DNA of 16,974 bases from JBCDBY01 sp039182715 (GTDB taxonomy: Bacteria; Planctomycetota; PLA2). A model generated the notes under the pieces. It saw only the letters and a list, made by a program, of their open reading frames with translations. It was not told the origin of the DNA and searched no databases. The position numbers and the translations under genes were made by a program. Each line of letters opens with the position of its first letter. Positions within the stretch are counted from its first letter, which is position 1. This document shows positions 6,806-13,897 of this stretch, in pieces. The stretch lies in the NCBI GenBank assembly GCA_039182715.1, contig JBCDBY010000064.1, positions 1-16,974 of the forward strand, read 5' to 3'.

Positions 6806-7984
6806 TTAGTTTCCTTCGGGGCGGTCGGTGAGTCCGTAGACGCGCAGTCCGGGCTGCATGCGGAACCACCAGAGCTGGCCCGGTCGTTCCTCCACGCGGC
6901 AGCGGAAGGTCTTCTTCCAACCGGGAATGGGACGGTGACTTTGATCGAGAACGATGACGTCCACCTCGTGCATACCGGGTGCCAGTCGCAACGGGAGGAA
7001 CTGGATCTCGGCGGGCAGCAGCGTCCAGTAGCGGACGTCCGCCGACGCATTGGTCAGCGCCCCCGCCAGCAGCGCGCCCGCGCCCGCGAGCACCAAACCG
7101 GCGTTATCGTCGCGCGCGCCGCGGTTGATCATCACGATGCCCGCGGTCGTCGAGGCCGCCTTGAAGACCGCCTTGCCCTTGCGGATGCCGTCGATGGTCT
7201 TCTTGCCGCGCGTGGTCGCCTGGTGGAACAGGTCGGTCGCCAGGGCGCTCACTCCCTGGGACACACCGTCCACGCGAATCTCCACCGCGGCGGCGGAAGT
7301 GGGAATGTCCTGGTAGCTCGCCATCGAGCCGTACGCGCCGCGGCGCACCTTGCGCGGGCCCTGGCCGACCTCGAGAATCGCCAGCACGTTGTGGTCGCGC
7401 GGCGCCGGGTCGTCGAAGAGCAGGTTTTCGGGCGCGTGCTGCGCCGCTTCCTGGAAGGAGAAGCGCGCCTGCTCGTCCTGGCCGCGAATCCAGCTCACCC
7501 AGCCGAGCAGGAAACTCAGCGCGGCGAAGTCGACCTGGTGCTCGCCGACCTCCGAGTAGCTGTCCGCGAACAGCCCGGACTTGAAGCACGCCGCCGCATT
7601 GTCGAGGTCGCCGCGGCGCCAGTAGAGGATGCCCTTGTAGTACGCCGCCATGCAGCGCTCGTGCGGATCGCCCTTCCAGCGCTTGGTCGACTCCGCGCCG
7701 AGAATCGCGCGGCGCGATTCGCTGGGCGTCGACTCGAGCGTACCCATCGTGCGCGAGGCCATGTGGAATGCCTCCCACGCCTCGTGCTCGCGGCGCACCA
7801 TCATCGCGGCGGTGCCGAGCTCGCACGCCCAGAGCGCCTCGTCCTCTTCGGCGACGCCGCGACTTCCGTCGGCGAGGATCGCCTGGTAGGTCAGCTCCGC
7901 CGTGCTGGCACGCGGCGCCACGTACTCGCGACCGCTTCGGCAAGCGGCGAGCAGCAGCAGAACGGCCAGCAGGGAGCGGATCAC
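6806..7984 (-). CDS. COG3014-like TPR lipoprotein of the LpoB operon
   Basis: The 392-residue protein has a lipoprotein signal (LLLLAAC, Cys15). An alpha-helical TPR-like half follows (about 45-185), with helix pairs at 111-140 (AAYYKGILYWRRGDLDNA) and 152-185. A hydrophobic Gly/Ala segment spans 296-312 (LVLAGAGALLAGAL) and is followed by 'ADVRYWTLLPAEI'. A C-terminal strand-rich region with PGMHEVDV comes last. This organisation recalls the uncharacterised COG3014 family, which I remember as a neighbour of lpoB and ycfL in several proteobacteria. It probably acts as a periplasmic scaffold on the outer membrane. GTG at 7984 overlaps the LpoB stop (GTGA), and the gene ends 3 bases before the YcfL-like start, so all three are co-translated. 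The buried hydrophobic segment could also be membrane-inserted. Confidence 0.65.
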   Translation of the reverse strand: MIRSLLAVLLLLAACRSGREYVAPRASTAELTYQAILADGSRGVAEEDEALWACELGTAAMMVRREHEAWEAFHMASRTMGTLESTPSESRRAILGAESTKRWKGDPHERCMAAYYKGILYWRRGDLDNAAACFKSGLFADSYSEVGEHQVDFAALSFLLGWVSWIRGQDEQARFSFQEAAQHAPENLLFDDPAPRDHNVLAILEVGQGPRKVRRGAYGSMASYQDIPTSAAAVEIRVDGVSQGVSALATDLFHQATTRGKKTIDGIRKGKAVFKAASTTAGIVMINRGARDDNAGLVLAGAGALLAGALTNASADVRYWTLLPAEIQFLPLRLAPGMHEVDVIVLDQSHRPIPGWKKTFRCRVEERPGQLWWFRMQPGLRVYGLTDRPEGN

Positions 7985-8565
7985 CGGTAGATGACGCCGG
8001 CGCGCCCGACCTTCTTGGTCAGGTACTTGTCGGCCCAGATGACTTCGGCCGCCTCGGGATCGCGCAGCTCGAAGAAGATCCAGATGGCGTCCGACTCGAG
8101 CTTGCCCGACGCGCTGCTGATCGACTGCGCGACGCCGGTCAGGTAGTAGTCGGCGCCGCTCTTGGTGACCTGCTTGTTCGAGGTGTACTCACCCTCGCGC
8201 TTCTTCTGCCGCTCCTCCTCCAGCACCGCGAGGTCCTGGCGGTTGCGGACGACGAAGCGCACGCGGCCGTTGGCGTTGGCCTGCAGCTCGGTCGCGAGGT
8301 TGCGCACGAGCAGCTCCGAGTCGAAGTCGAAGCGCGTCTCGTTGCGCACCGGGTAGATGGCGATGCGCGGAATCGCGTCGACGCCGGGACCGGTCAGCTC
8401 GGGGAGCGAGATGATCTTCTTGGAGAGCGCGGCCATCGCCTCGACGTCGGCCGACTCGAGGCCGGTCCCCATCATGACGGAGTCGTCATTGGGGTCGACG
8501 CGACCCGTCTTGGTCTTGGCGCAGGCGACTGCGATCAGGGCGAGAGAGAAAACCCAAAGGCGCAT
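7981..8565 (-). CDS. lpoB: LpoB-like penicillin-binding protein activator lipoprotein
   Basis: This 194-residue lipoprotein (lipobox AVAC, Cys15) has a short disordered linker (16-30) and an LpoB-type domain. Tell-tale blocks are MMGTGLESADVEAMA (31-45), then RIAIYPVRNETRF, then the RVRFVVRNR strand. GADYYLTGVAQSISSASG and EVIWADKY follow. In Escherichia coli LpoB reaches from the outer membrane to activate the transglycosylase/transpeptidase PBP1B. The linker here is much shorter than in E. coli, so the geometry of any partner contact may differ. AGGAG sits 6 bases before the ATG at 8565. It leads the three-lipoprotein operon, and its promoter must lie in 8566-8688. No penicillin-binding protein is in the window, so the partner is unknown. 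Confidence 0.85.
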   Translation of the reverse strand: MRLWVFSLALIAVACAKTKTGRVDPNDDSVMMGTGLESADVEAMAALSKKIISLPELTGPGVDAIPRIAIYPVRNETRFDFDSELLVRNLATELQANANGRVRFVVRNRQDLAVLEEERQKKREGEYTSNKQVTKSGADYYLTGVAQSISSASGKLESDAIWIFFELRDPEAAEVIWADKYLTKKVGRAGVIYR

Positions 8566-8586
8566 GAATGGCTCCTGTGTTCCGTG

Positions 8587-8600
8587 CCGGTGTCCACCGG
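8587..8600. promoter_or_regulatory. Short inverted repeat CCGGTG-TC-CACCGG upstream of LpoB gene
   Basis: Six-base arms (8587-8592 and 8595-8600) around two bases form a near-continuous palindrome 22 bases upstream of the LpoB-like start. It could be an operator or a leader hairpin. It is GC-rich and short, so chance occurrence is possible. Confidence 0.3.
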
Positions 8601-8644
8601 GGGAGGCACCCGGACTCTCAGCGAGGCCAGTGCGCGCATTCCCG

Positions 8645-8668
8645 ATGCTGTCCCGACAGGGACAGCAT
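8645..8668 (-). terminator. Strong hairpin 3' of the acyl-synthesis operon
   Basis: ATGCTGTCCC (8645-8654) is perfectly inverted as GGGACAGCAT (8659-8668) around a four-base loop. It starts about 20 bases past the second ketosynthase stop on the minus strand, which suits a transcription terminator for the six-gene operon. There is no T-run, so it would be a stem-only or Rho-assisted stop. It also lies 80 bases upstream of the LpoB-like start and could be a regulatory palindrome or a REP-like element. Confidence 0.5.
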
Positions 8669-8688
8669 ACCCCTTGCCAACGGTCCGG

Positions 8689-9969
8689 CTATTCCGACGC
8701 GAAGCGCCGGAAAACGGTCACGATGTTCTGGCCGCCGAAGCCGAATGAGTTGTTCATGGCGTATTCGACCGCGGTTTCGCGCGCCTGGTTGGGCACGAAG
8801 TCCTGGTCGCATTCCGGGTCGTGGTTCTCGTAGTTGATCGTCGGCGGCAGCACGCCGGTGCGCAGTGCGTGCACGCATGCGATCGCCTCGACCGCGCCCG
8901 CCGCCGCGATCAGGTGGCCGATCATCGACTTGATCGAGGAGACCGGCGGCGCCTCGCCCTTCGGGCCGAAGATGCGGCCGATCGCCTGCGCCTCCATCGC
9001 ATCGTTTTGATGCGTCGAGGTGCCGTGCGCGTTGATGTAGCCGATCGCGCCCGGCTCGAGTCCGGCGTTGCGCAGCGCGACGCGCATCGCGGTCTCCGCG
9101 CCGATGCCTTCGGGGTGCGGGTCGGTCACGCGATAGGCGTCGCCGGTGTTGCCGTAGCCGACCACCTCGGCGTAGATCGTCGCCTTGCGCGCGAGCGCGT
9201 GCGAGAGCTCCTCGAGCACCAGCACGCCGCTTCCCTCGCCGAGCACGAAGCCGCTGCGCTTGCGGTCGAACGGGCGCGACGCCTTCTCCGGCTCGTCGTT
9301 GCGATCGCAGAGCGCGCCCAGCGTCGCGTAACCCGAAAGGCTCATCGGATCGATCTGGCTGTGCGTGCCGCCCGCGAGGATCACGTCCGCCTCGCCGCGC
9401 CGCAGCGCACAGTACGCTTCGCCGATGGCGTGGTTGCCGGCGGCGCACGCGGTGATCGTCACCCAGTTGGGGCCGGCGGCGCCGACCGCGCGCCCGAGGT
9501 GCGTGCCCGCCTGGTGGTAGCGTTCCTGCTTGCGGCGCTCGGCCGAGAGCGTTTCCATCGCGCGCCGCAGGAACCCGGCGTACTCGAAGCGGCCGCTCGC
9601 CATCGCCTCCTTCGCGGCCGGCACGAGGTGGTCGAGCTGCAGGATGCCCTTGCCCGAACCCATGAAGACGCCGACGCGCTCGGGATCGGGGCGCGCGTCG
9701 TCGAGCCCGGCGTCGGCCCACGCCTCGCGGCCGGCGACGAGCGCGAAACGGGAGTGGATGCCGAGCTCGTCGGTGATCTCGTCCTCGGGCACGCGCGGCA
9801 GCGGATAGACCTCGGCCGCGATCTTCACGTCGAAGGTCTCGACCGGGAAGCGGCGAATGGTCGCCACGCCCGACTCGCCCGCGACCATGCGCTCCCAGTT
9901 GCGCTGGTGGCCGGCGCCGAGCGGCGTGACCGCGCCCATGCCCGTGACGACGACGCGCCGTGCGGACAT
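8689..9969 (-). CDS. FabF-type beta-ketoacyl-ACP synthase (second of pair)
   Basis: The 426-residue thiolase-fold condensing enzyme has a complete triad: Cys175 in TITACAAGNHAIGEA, His315 in INAHGTSTHQND and His352 in SSIKSMIGHLIAAAG, with the supporting Lys347. GEGSGVLVLEEL and the FGFGGQN near-terminal loop are also canonical. It should condense acyl-enzyme with malonyl-ACP to extend a chain by two carbons. Because the Cys is intact, it is not a chain-length-factor-type partner. ATG at 9969 shares its A with the upstream TAA stop (TAATG), so it is coupled to the first ketosynthase. A longer in-frame extension upstream merely reads the neighbouring gene out of frame and was discarded. It is the last gene of the operon and is followed by a hairpin at 8645-8668. 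Confidence 0.9.
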   Translation of the reverse strand: MSARRVVVTGMGAVTPLGAGHQRNWERMVAGESGVATIRRFPVETFDVKIAAEVYPLPRVPEDEITDELGIHSRFALVAGREAWADAGLDDARPDPERVGVFMGSGKGILQLDHLVPAAKEAMASGRFEYAGFLRRAMETLSAERRKQERYHQAGTHLGRAVGAAGPNWVTITACAAGNHAIGEAYCALRRGEADVILAGGTHSQIDPMSLSGYATLGALCDRNDEPEKASRPFDRKRSGFVLGEGSGVLVLEELSHALARKATIYAEVVGYGNTGDAYRVTDPHPEGIGAETAMRVALRNAGLEPGAIGYINAHGTSTHQNDAMEAQAIGRIFGPKGEAPPVSSIKSMIGHLIAAAGAVEAIACVHALRTGVLPPTINYENHDPECDQDFVPNQARETAVEYAMNNSFGFGGQNIVTVFRRFASE

Positions 9970-11252
9970 TACTCGTACTCCCGGATCACCAGCGCGGCGT
10001 TCTGCCCGCCGAACCCGAAGCTGTTCGACACGATCGCGCGCACCTTCATCTCGCGCGCCTCGTTGGGCACGTAGTCGAGGTCGCACTCCGGATCGGCGGC
10101 GTCGAGGTTGATCGTCGGCGGCACGGCGCCATCGCGAATCGCGAGCACGCCGACGGCCGCCTCGAGCGCGCCGGCGGCGCCGATCAGGTGGCCGATCATC
10201 GACTTGATGGAGCTGAGCGGGACCTGCGCGGCGCGCGCCCCCATCGCCCGCTTGATCGCGCGCGTCTCCATCAGGTCGTTGAGCACCGTCGACGTACCGT
10301 GCGCCGAGATGTAGTCGATCTCGTCGGGCGACATGCCGGCGTCCTTCATGGAGAGCTCCATCGCACGCGCGGCGTGCACGCCCTCCATCGACGGGCGCGT
10401 CACGCCCTCCCCGTCGAAGCTGGTGCCGTACCCCGCGACTTCGGCGTAGATGGTCGCGCCGCGCGCCTTGGCGTGCTCCTCCGACTCGAGGATGAGGCAG
10501 GCCGCACCCTCGCCGAGCACGAAGCCGTCGCGGTTGCGATCGAAAGGCCGGCTCAGCTTGTCGGGATCGCGCTCCGCGGTGGTCACCGCGCCGAGCAGCG
10601 TGTAGGCAACGAGCGAGAGCGGGTCGATGCGCGAATCCGCGCCGCCCGCGACCATCACGTCGGCGTCGCCGCGCTCGATGATGCGCGCCGCCTCGCCGAT
10701 CGCCTGGGTCGACGCGCTGCAGGCGGTGACGATCGTGTTGTTGGGGCCGCGCGCGCCGTGCTGAATGGACGCGTGCGCCGCGACCATGTTGGGCAGGTGC
10801 TTGAGCAGCCAGAGCGGGTGCAGCATCTTCTGGCCCGACTCGCCGAACTTCTCGAGCTGGAACTCGTGGTTCTCGTCGAGGCTCTGCATGATCGCCGCAC
10901 CGACTTCCTCGACGTCGGTCGGCACGATGCCGGAGCCCATCACGATGCCGAAGCGCTCCGCCTCGGGCGGCTGCTCGTTCAGGCCGGAGTGCTCGACCGC
11001 GAGCTTCGTCGCCGCCACGCCGAACTGGATGTTGCGGCCCATGATCTTGAGCGACTTGCGGTTGGCGACGTAGTCGCGCGCGTTGAAGCCGGTGATCTCG
11101 CCGGCGTTGCGCGGCTCGAAGCCGGTCGTGTCGAACGCCTCGATGGGCGCGATGCCGGACTGCCCCGCAAGGCACGCCTTCCAGAAATTCTCGGTGCCGA
11201 GGCCGTTGGGGCTGATCACCCCGAGGCCGGTCACGACGACGCGACGCTTCAT
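9969..11252 (-). CDS. FabF-type beta-ketoacyl-ACP synthase (first of pair)
   Basis: The 427-residue ketosynthase keeps all catalytic residues: Cys178 in TIVTACSASTQAIGEA, His318 in YISAHGTSTVLND, His355 in SSIKSMIGHLIGAAG and Lys350. A region at 127-165, between the N-terminal core and the active-site Cys, is where FabF-family cap or dimer elements vary. It differs clearly from the second ketosynthase there (for example LHPLWLLKHLPN at 144-155), suggesting different acyl-chain preference. ATG at 11252 overlaps the preceding hotdog gene's stop as ATGA, and its own TAA overlaps the next start. Two complete, adjacent and divergent ketosynthases suggest sequential use on different chain lengths, or a heterodimer in which both are active. 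Confidence 0.9.
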   Translation of the reverse strand: MKRRVVVTGLGVISPNGLGTENFWKACLAGQSGIAPIEAFDTTGFEPRNAGEITGFNARDYVANRKSLKIMGRNIQFGVAATKLAVEHSGLNEQPPEAERFGIVMGSGIVPTDVEEVGAAIMQSLDENHEFQLEKFGESGQKMLHPLWLLKHLPNMVAAHASIQHGARGPNNTIVTACSASTQAIGEAARIIERGDADVMVAGGADSRIDPLSLVAYTLLGAVTTAERDPDKLSRPFDRNRDGFVLGEGAACLILESEEHAKARGATIYAEVAGYGTSFDGEGVTRPSMEGVHAARAMELSMKDAGMSPDEIDYISAHGTSTVLNDLMETRAIKRAMGARAAQVPLSSIKSMIGHLIGAAGALEAAVGVLAIRDGAVPPTINLDAADPECDLDYVPNEAREMKVRAIVSNSFGFGGQNAALVIREYE

Positions 11253-11716
11253 GCGCGGTTCTCCTGGATCGCCTGGGAGACCCCGAGCGCGTCCGCGAGC
11301 AGGCGGCGCTGCTCGTCGCGCGCGGGGTCGGGCTCCGGCGTGAGCTCCGGGGGCAGGAGCACGATCATGAACTCCGCCCGGGCAATGGTCGTTCCATCCA
11401 CGGTGGCGGTCCCTTCACACAGTGTGCCTTCCGGCCGCGACAGCGCCACCGTCACTTCGAGATCAATGCGGTCGCCGGGGCGCGCGCGTCCGGGGAAGGA
11501 GGCGCGGTTCACCTTGCCGAGCACGCTCATGGCCGCCCCGCCGGCGCTGACGCGCGTGAGCGCACCGCCGGTCTGCAGCAGCGCCTCGAGCACGAGCGGC
11601 GACGGGAAGAAGGGCAGGTCGCGCAGGAAGGGTTCCCCGCGCGTCACGCACTTCACCGCGCGGGCGCGCTCGCCCGCCGACAGTTCGAGGAACCGGTCGA
11701 CGAGGACGTAGCGCAA
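11249..11716 (-). CDS. Hotdog-fold FabZ-like protein lacking the catalytic histidine
   Basis: This 155-residue protein follows the FabZ/FabA-like hotdog pattern. FLRDLPFFPSPLVLEALLQ (residues 30-48) aligns with the FabZ 'DHFPG-P-PG-(V/A)-x-x-E' motif. The Asp-His is replaced by Asp-Leu, the loop is about four residues shorter, and only the Glu (Glu44) of the His/Glu pair survives. Later strands (LGKVNRASFPGRARPGDRI, then AEFMIVLLPPE) fit the fold, and a C-terminal helix (130-155) is extra. It is therefore probably not a dehydratase by itself, but could be a partner subunit of the intact FabZ-like protein or an acyl-binding protein. TTG at 11716 is used as start, with GAGGT four bases upstream; it starts 15 bases after the ACP gene and overlaps the ketosynthase by ATGA. 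Confidence 0.75.
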   Translation of the reverse strand: MRYVLVDRFLELSAGERARAVKCVTRGEPFLRDLPFFPSPLVLEALLQTGGALTRVSAGGAAMSVLGKVNRASFPGRARPGDRIDLEVTVALSRPEGTLCEGTATVDGTTIARAEFMIVLLPPELTPEPDPARDEQRRLLADALGVSQAIQENRA

Positions 11717-11731
11717 GGAGACCTCGCGCGG

Positions 11732-12115
11732 CTAGGCCGCGACCTTCGACTGCACGAAGTTGACGAGCAGCTGCACCGTGAACAGCTCCGGCACCTTCGA
11801 CACCTTCGGATCCGCCTTGAACGACTCGAGGTCGGCGAAGGGCAGCTTCTCTTCCAGGTAGGCGAGCCCCTGCTCGGTGACCACGCCGTCCTTCACGTAG
11901 TTCTCGTCCTGGAAGATCTTCTGCGGGAAGAGCTCGTCCTTCTGGATGGAGATGCCGAACTCGCGCTCGAGCTGGAACGTGATGTCCAGGTAGTCGATCG
12001 ACTCCGCTTCGAGATCGCGGGAGAGCACGCTTTCGAGCTGCACTTCGTCTTCGTCACGCCCGAGCGCGGTCGCTACGCACTTCCGGACCTTCGCGATGAT
12101 TTCCTGCTCTTCCAT
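11732..12115 (-). CDS. Enlarged acyl carrier protein
   Basis: A 127-residue carrier protein, clearly longer than the usual ~80. The phosphopantetheine site is Ser39 in AESIDYLDITFQLE, preceded by an acidic helix I and the 'L-x-R-DLEAES' approach typical of ACPs. After helix II (through REFGISI) there is an insertion of about 40 residues (roughly 62-105, with QDENYVKDGVVTEQGLAYLE) before the terminal helix FTVQLLVNFVQSK. The insertion falls where the short helix III and recognition loop normally lie, so it may determine which ketosynthase or dehydratase docks. It would carry the growing chain for the flanking FabZ- and FabF-like enzymes. ATG at 12115 has AAGGA upstream and lies 12 bases after the FabZ-like gene. 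No phosphopantetheinyl transferase is present in the window. Confidence 0.85.
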   Translation of the reverse strand: MEEQEIIAKVRKCVATALGRDEDEVQLESVLSRDLEAESIDYLDITFQLEREFGISIQKDELFPQKIFQDENYVKDGVVTEQGLAYLEEKLPFADLESFKADPKVSKVPELFTVQLLVNFVQSKVAA

Positions 12116-12127
12116 GGATCCTTCTAC

Positions 12128-12520
12128 TCAATTCTCGTGGTCGTACTCGGTCAAGGCGAACCGCAGCCGGCACACGCCCGTGCCTTCCACACTCGCCCTA
12201 CCCTTGAACCACTGGGCGTTATTGTCGCTTTTCTCGAATTCGGCTTCCAGCTTCAACACCTCGCCCGGCACGGCGAACCGATTGAACCGCATGCCCCCGA
12301 CCTCGTGCAGGGTCCAGCGTTCGTGTCCGCCTTCCGTCATGGCAAGGCATTGCCGCGCCGCCTGGACGAAGCCCTCGAGGATCATCGCCCCCGGCAGCAC
12401 CGGTTTTCCGGGGAAATGGTCCCGGAAGAATTCCTCGTTGTAGGCCAACGCCTTGAGTCCGGAAATACGGACACCCGGCTCGCAGTCGAGGACGCGATCC
12501 AAAAAGACGTAGCCGGCCAT
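12128..12520 (-). CDS. FabZ-type 3-hydroxyacyl-ACP dehydratase
   Basis: The 130-residue single-hotdog enzyme keeps the catalytic pair: His35 and Glu49 in FFRDHFPGKPVLPGAMILEG. The FabZ family dehydrates 3-hydroxyacyl-ACP to trans-2-enoyl-ACP in the cytoplasm. Downstream, MRFNRFAVPGEVLKLEAEF is the family's 'kfr.pV.PGD.L' strand block. Lys-Pro-Val-Leu-Pro-Gly is fully canonical. It directly follows the FGE-fold gene, with no intervening base between that gene's stop and this ATG. Paired with the His-lacking paralogue three genes along, it may form a heteromeric dehydratase. No ketoreductase is in the operon, so its 3-hydroxyacyl substrate must be made by an enzyme encoded elsewhere. Confidence 0.85.
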   Translation of the reverse strand: MAGYVFLDRVLDCEPGVRISGLKALAYNEEFFRDHFPGKPVLPGAMILEGFVQAARQCLAMTEGGHERWTLHEVGGMRFNRFAVPGEVLKLEAEFEKSDNNAQWFKGRASVEGTGVCRLRFALTEYDHEN

Positions 12521-13897
12521 CTAGGCGTGGTGGATGTTTTTCACGCAGCGGAAGCCCACCACCTCGGCCTTGTCCTTGGGGTGCGCCTCCATGCGGAAGT
12601 CGCAGCGCAGCATATCGGGCGGGTCGTTGTAGCTCCCGCCGCGCACCACCATGAAGTCGGAGTCCTTCGCGAACTTCGAGGTGGTCCACTCCCAGACGCT
12701 GCCCACCGTGTCCGCCACTCCGAAGGGCGACACGTTGCGCAGGCTCTGGCCCACCGGCGCCGGCGAACCGGTGGCCGGGTCGAGGCCGAAGCAGGCGTCG
12801 GACGCGCCCGGCGGGTCGTTGCCCCACGGGAACGGACGTCCGTCGGCGCCGCGCGACGCCTTCTCCCACTGCTGCTCGGACGGCAACTCCTTGCCGGCCC
12901 AGCGTGCGTACTGCTTCGCGTCGCCGAGCGAGATGCCGACGACCGGCTGCTCGGGCTTGTTGAGGCGATCGTCGTTCGCGAAACGCGGCGCGCGATAGCC
13001 CATCTCCTGCACGAACCGCATGTACTGCGCGTTCGTGACCGGGAGGCGATCGATGTAATACGAGTCGAGATACATCTCGCGGTCCTCGGCCCCGTACACG
13101 AACGTACCGGCGGGGACGAGCTGCATCCCGTCGACCATTTCCAGGTCGGCGATGAACGCCTCGGTCGCCTCGCGGCGCGCGGTGCGTTCCTCTTCCTTGC
13201 GGCGCTCTTCGCTCTCGGCGGCCGACTCGGTATCGGCCGCAGGCGTTGCCGCGGACGCAGCAGCCGCGGACGCAGCAGGCGCGGACGGAGGAGGAGTCGG
13301 CGGCTGCTCGGGAGCCGGGGCCGCCTCTTCGGCGACAGGCTCCTCGGCCGCGGGCTCCTCGGCCGGCGCCGGCTCGTCCGGGGCCTTCTCTTCGGCAGCG
13401 GGCGCTTCCTCGACCGGCGCCGGGGCGGGCTCGTCCGCGACGGCGACCGGCTCCGATCCAGATGTGGAACCAGAGGTGGATTCCGCAGCCGGTTCTTCCG
13501 GTTTCGCTTCTTCGCCCTCGCCCAGGAACGCCTCGATGTCCTCGAGCCGGTCCTCGACGGCGGGCCAGTCGTCTTCACCCGTCACGCGCTTGTAGAAGTC
13601 GAAGATCTTCTTGGCGCGGGAGAACAGCTCTTCCTGCTGCTCCGGGTGCTCGAACGCCTTTTCGAACAGCAGGATGCCCAGGTAGACCTGGTCGGGACTG
13701 TTGCGGTTCCCGATCCCGGAATAGAAGGCGTCCAGCGTCTGGATCGCTTCCTCTTCCCCGATGGAATGGTCGTAGTTGTCGGAGCCGTCGACGTGACGCG
13801 CCCAGACATACTCCTGGATCCGCTTGATCTGCTCCTTCACGCGGTTGTCATCCGGACGGAGGGTTGCTGATCCGCCATCCCTTTTCGGTTGGTCCAT
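12521..13897 (-). CDS. FGE/SUMF1-fold protein with helical N-domain and Ala-Pro-Glu linker
   Basis: The 458-residue protein has three parts. Residues 1-128 are a helical, TPR-like region (LGILLFEKAFEHPEQQEELF). Residues 129-245 are a low-complexity Ala/Pro/Glu linker ending in a charged helix. Residues 253-455 are an FGE-sulfatase domain, with MVDGMQLVPAGTFVYGAED, then LPVTNAQYMRFV, ELPSEQQWEKASRG, VWEWT, VRGGSYNDPPD and GFRCV. Formylglycine-generating enzymes need two copper-binding cysteines in the Cys-x4-Cys stretch after the RGGS motif. Here that stretch holds only Cys432, so classic sulfatase activation is unlikely and a binding or other oxidase role is possible. No signal peptide is visible. 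ATG at 13897 is preferred over TTG at 13906; neither has a good Shine-Dalgarno. It leads the acyl operon and abuts the FabZ gene. Confidence 0.8.
   Translation of the reverse strand: MDQPKRDGGSATLRPDDNRVKEQIKRIQEYVWARHVDGSDNYDHSIGEEEAIQTLDAFYSGIGNRNSPDQVYLGILLFEKAFEHPEQQEELFSRAKKIFDFYKRVTGEDDWPAVEDRLEDIEAFLGEGEEAKPEEPAAESTSGSTSGSEPVAVADEPAPAPVEEAPAAEEKAPDEPAPAEEPAAEEPVAEEAAPAPEQPPTPPPSAPAASAAAASAATPAADTESAAESEERRKEEERTARREATEAFIADLEMVDGMQLVPAGTFVYGAEDREMYLDSYYIDRLPVTNAQYMRFVQEMGYRAPRFANDDRLNKPEQPVVGISLGDAKQYARWAGKELPSEQQWEKASRGADGRPFPWGNDPPGASDACFGLDPATGSPAPVGQSLRNVSPFGVADTVGSVWEWTTSKFAKDSDFMVVRGGSYNDPPDMLRCDFRMEAHPKDKAEVVGFRCVKNIHHA

Noticed and set aside
8689..11175. An 828-codon minus-strand open frame that might be a fused double ketosynthase
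   Set aside because: Its N-terminal half is the first ketosynthase gene read in the wrong frame (Arg/Ala-rich, no motifs). The real second ketosynthase starts at ATG 9969.
9960..11711. 583-codon plus-strand open frame opposite the ketosynthase and hotdog genes
   Set aside because: Arg/His/Ala-rich shadow of real genes with conserved catalytic motifs on the other strand.
8689..12520. Labelling the operon an aryl-polyene or ladderane cluster
   Set aside because: The diagnostic partners (ketoreductase, acyltransferase-like proteins, radical SAM enzymes, AMP ligase) are absent from the window, so a product name cannot be supported.
12137..13870. Long plus-strand open frame (577 codons) opposite the FGE/FabZ genes
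   Set aside because: Arg/Leu/Val-rich composition with no domain; it is the complement of well-supported minus-strand genes in high-GC DNA.
12521..13897. Annotation as an active sulfatase-modifying enzyme
   Set aside because: The Cys pair needed for copper binding is incomplete and no sulfatase gene is nearby.
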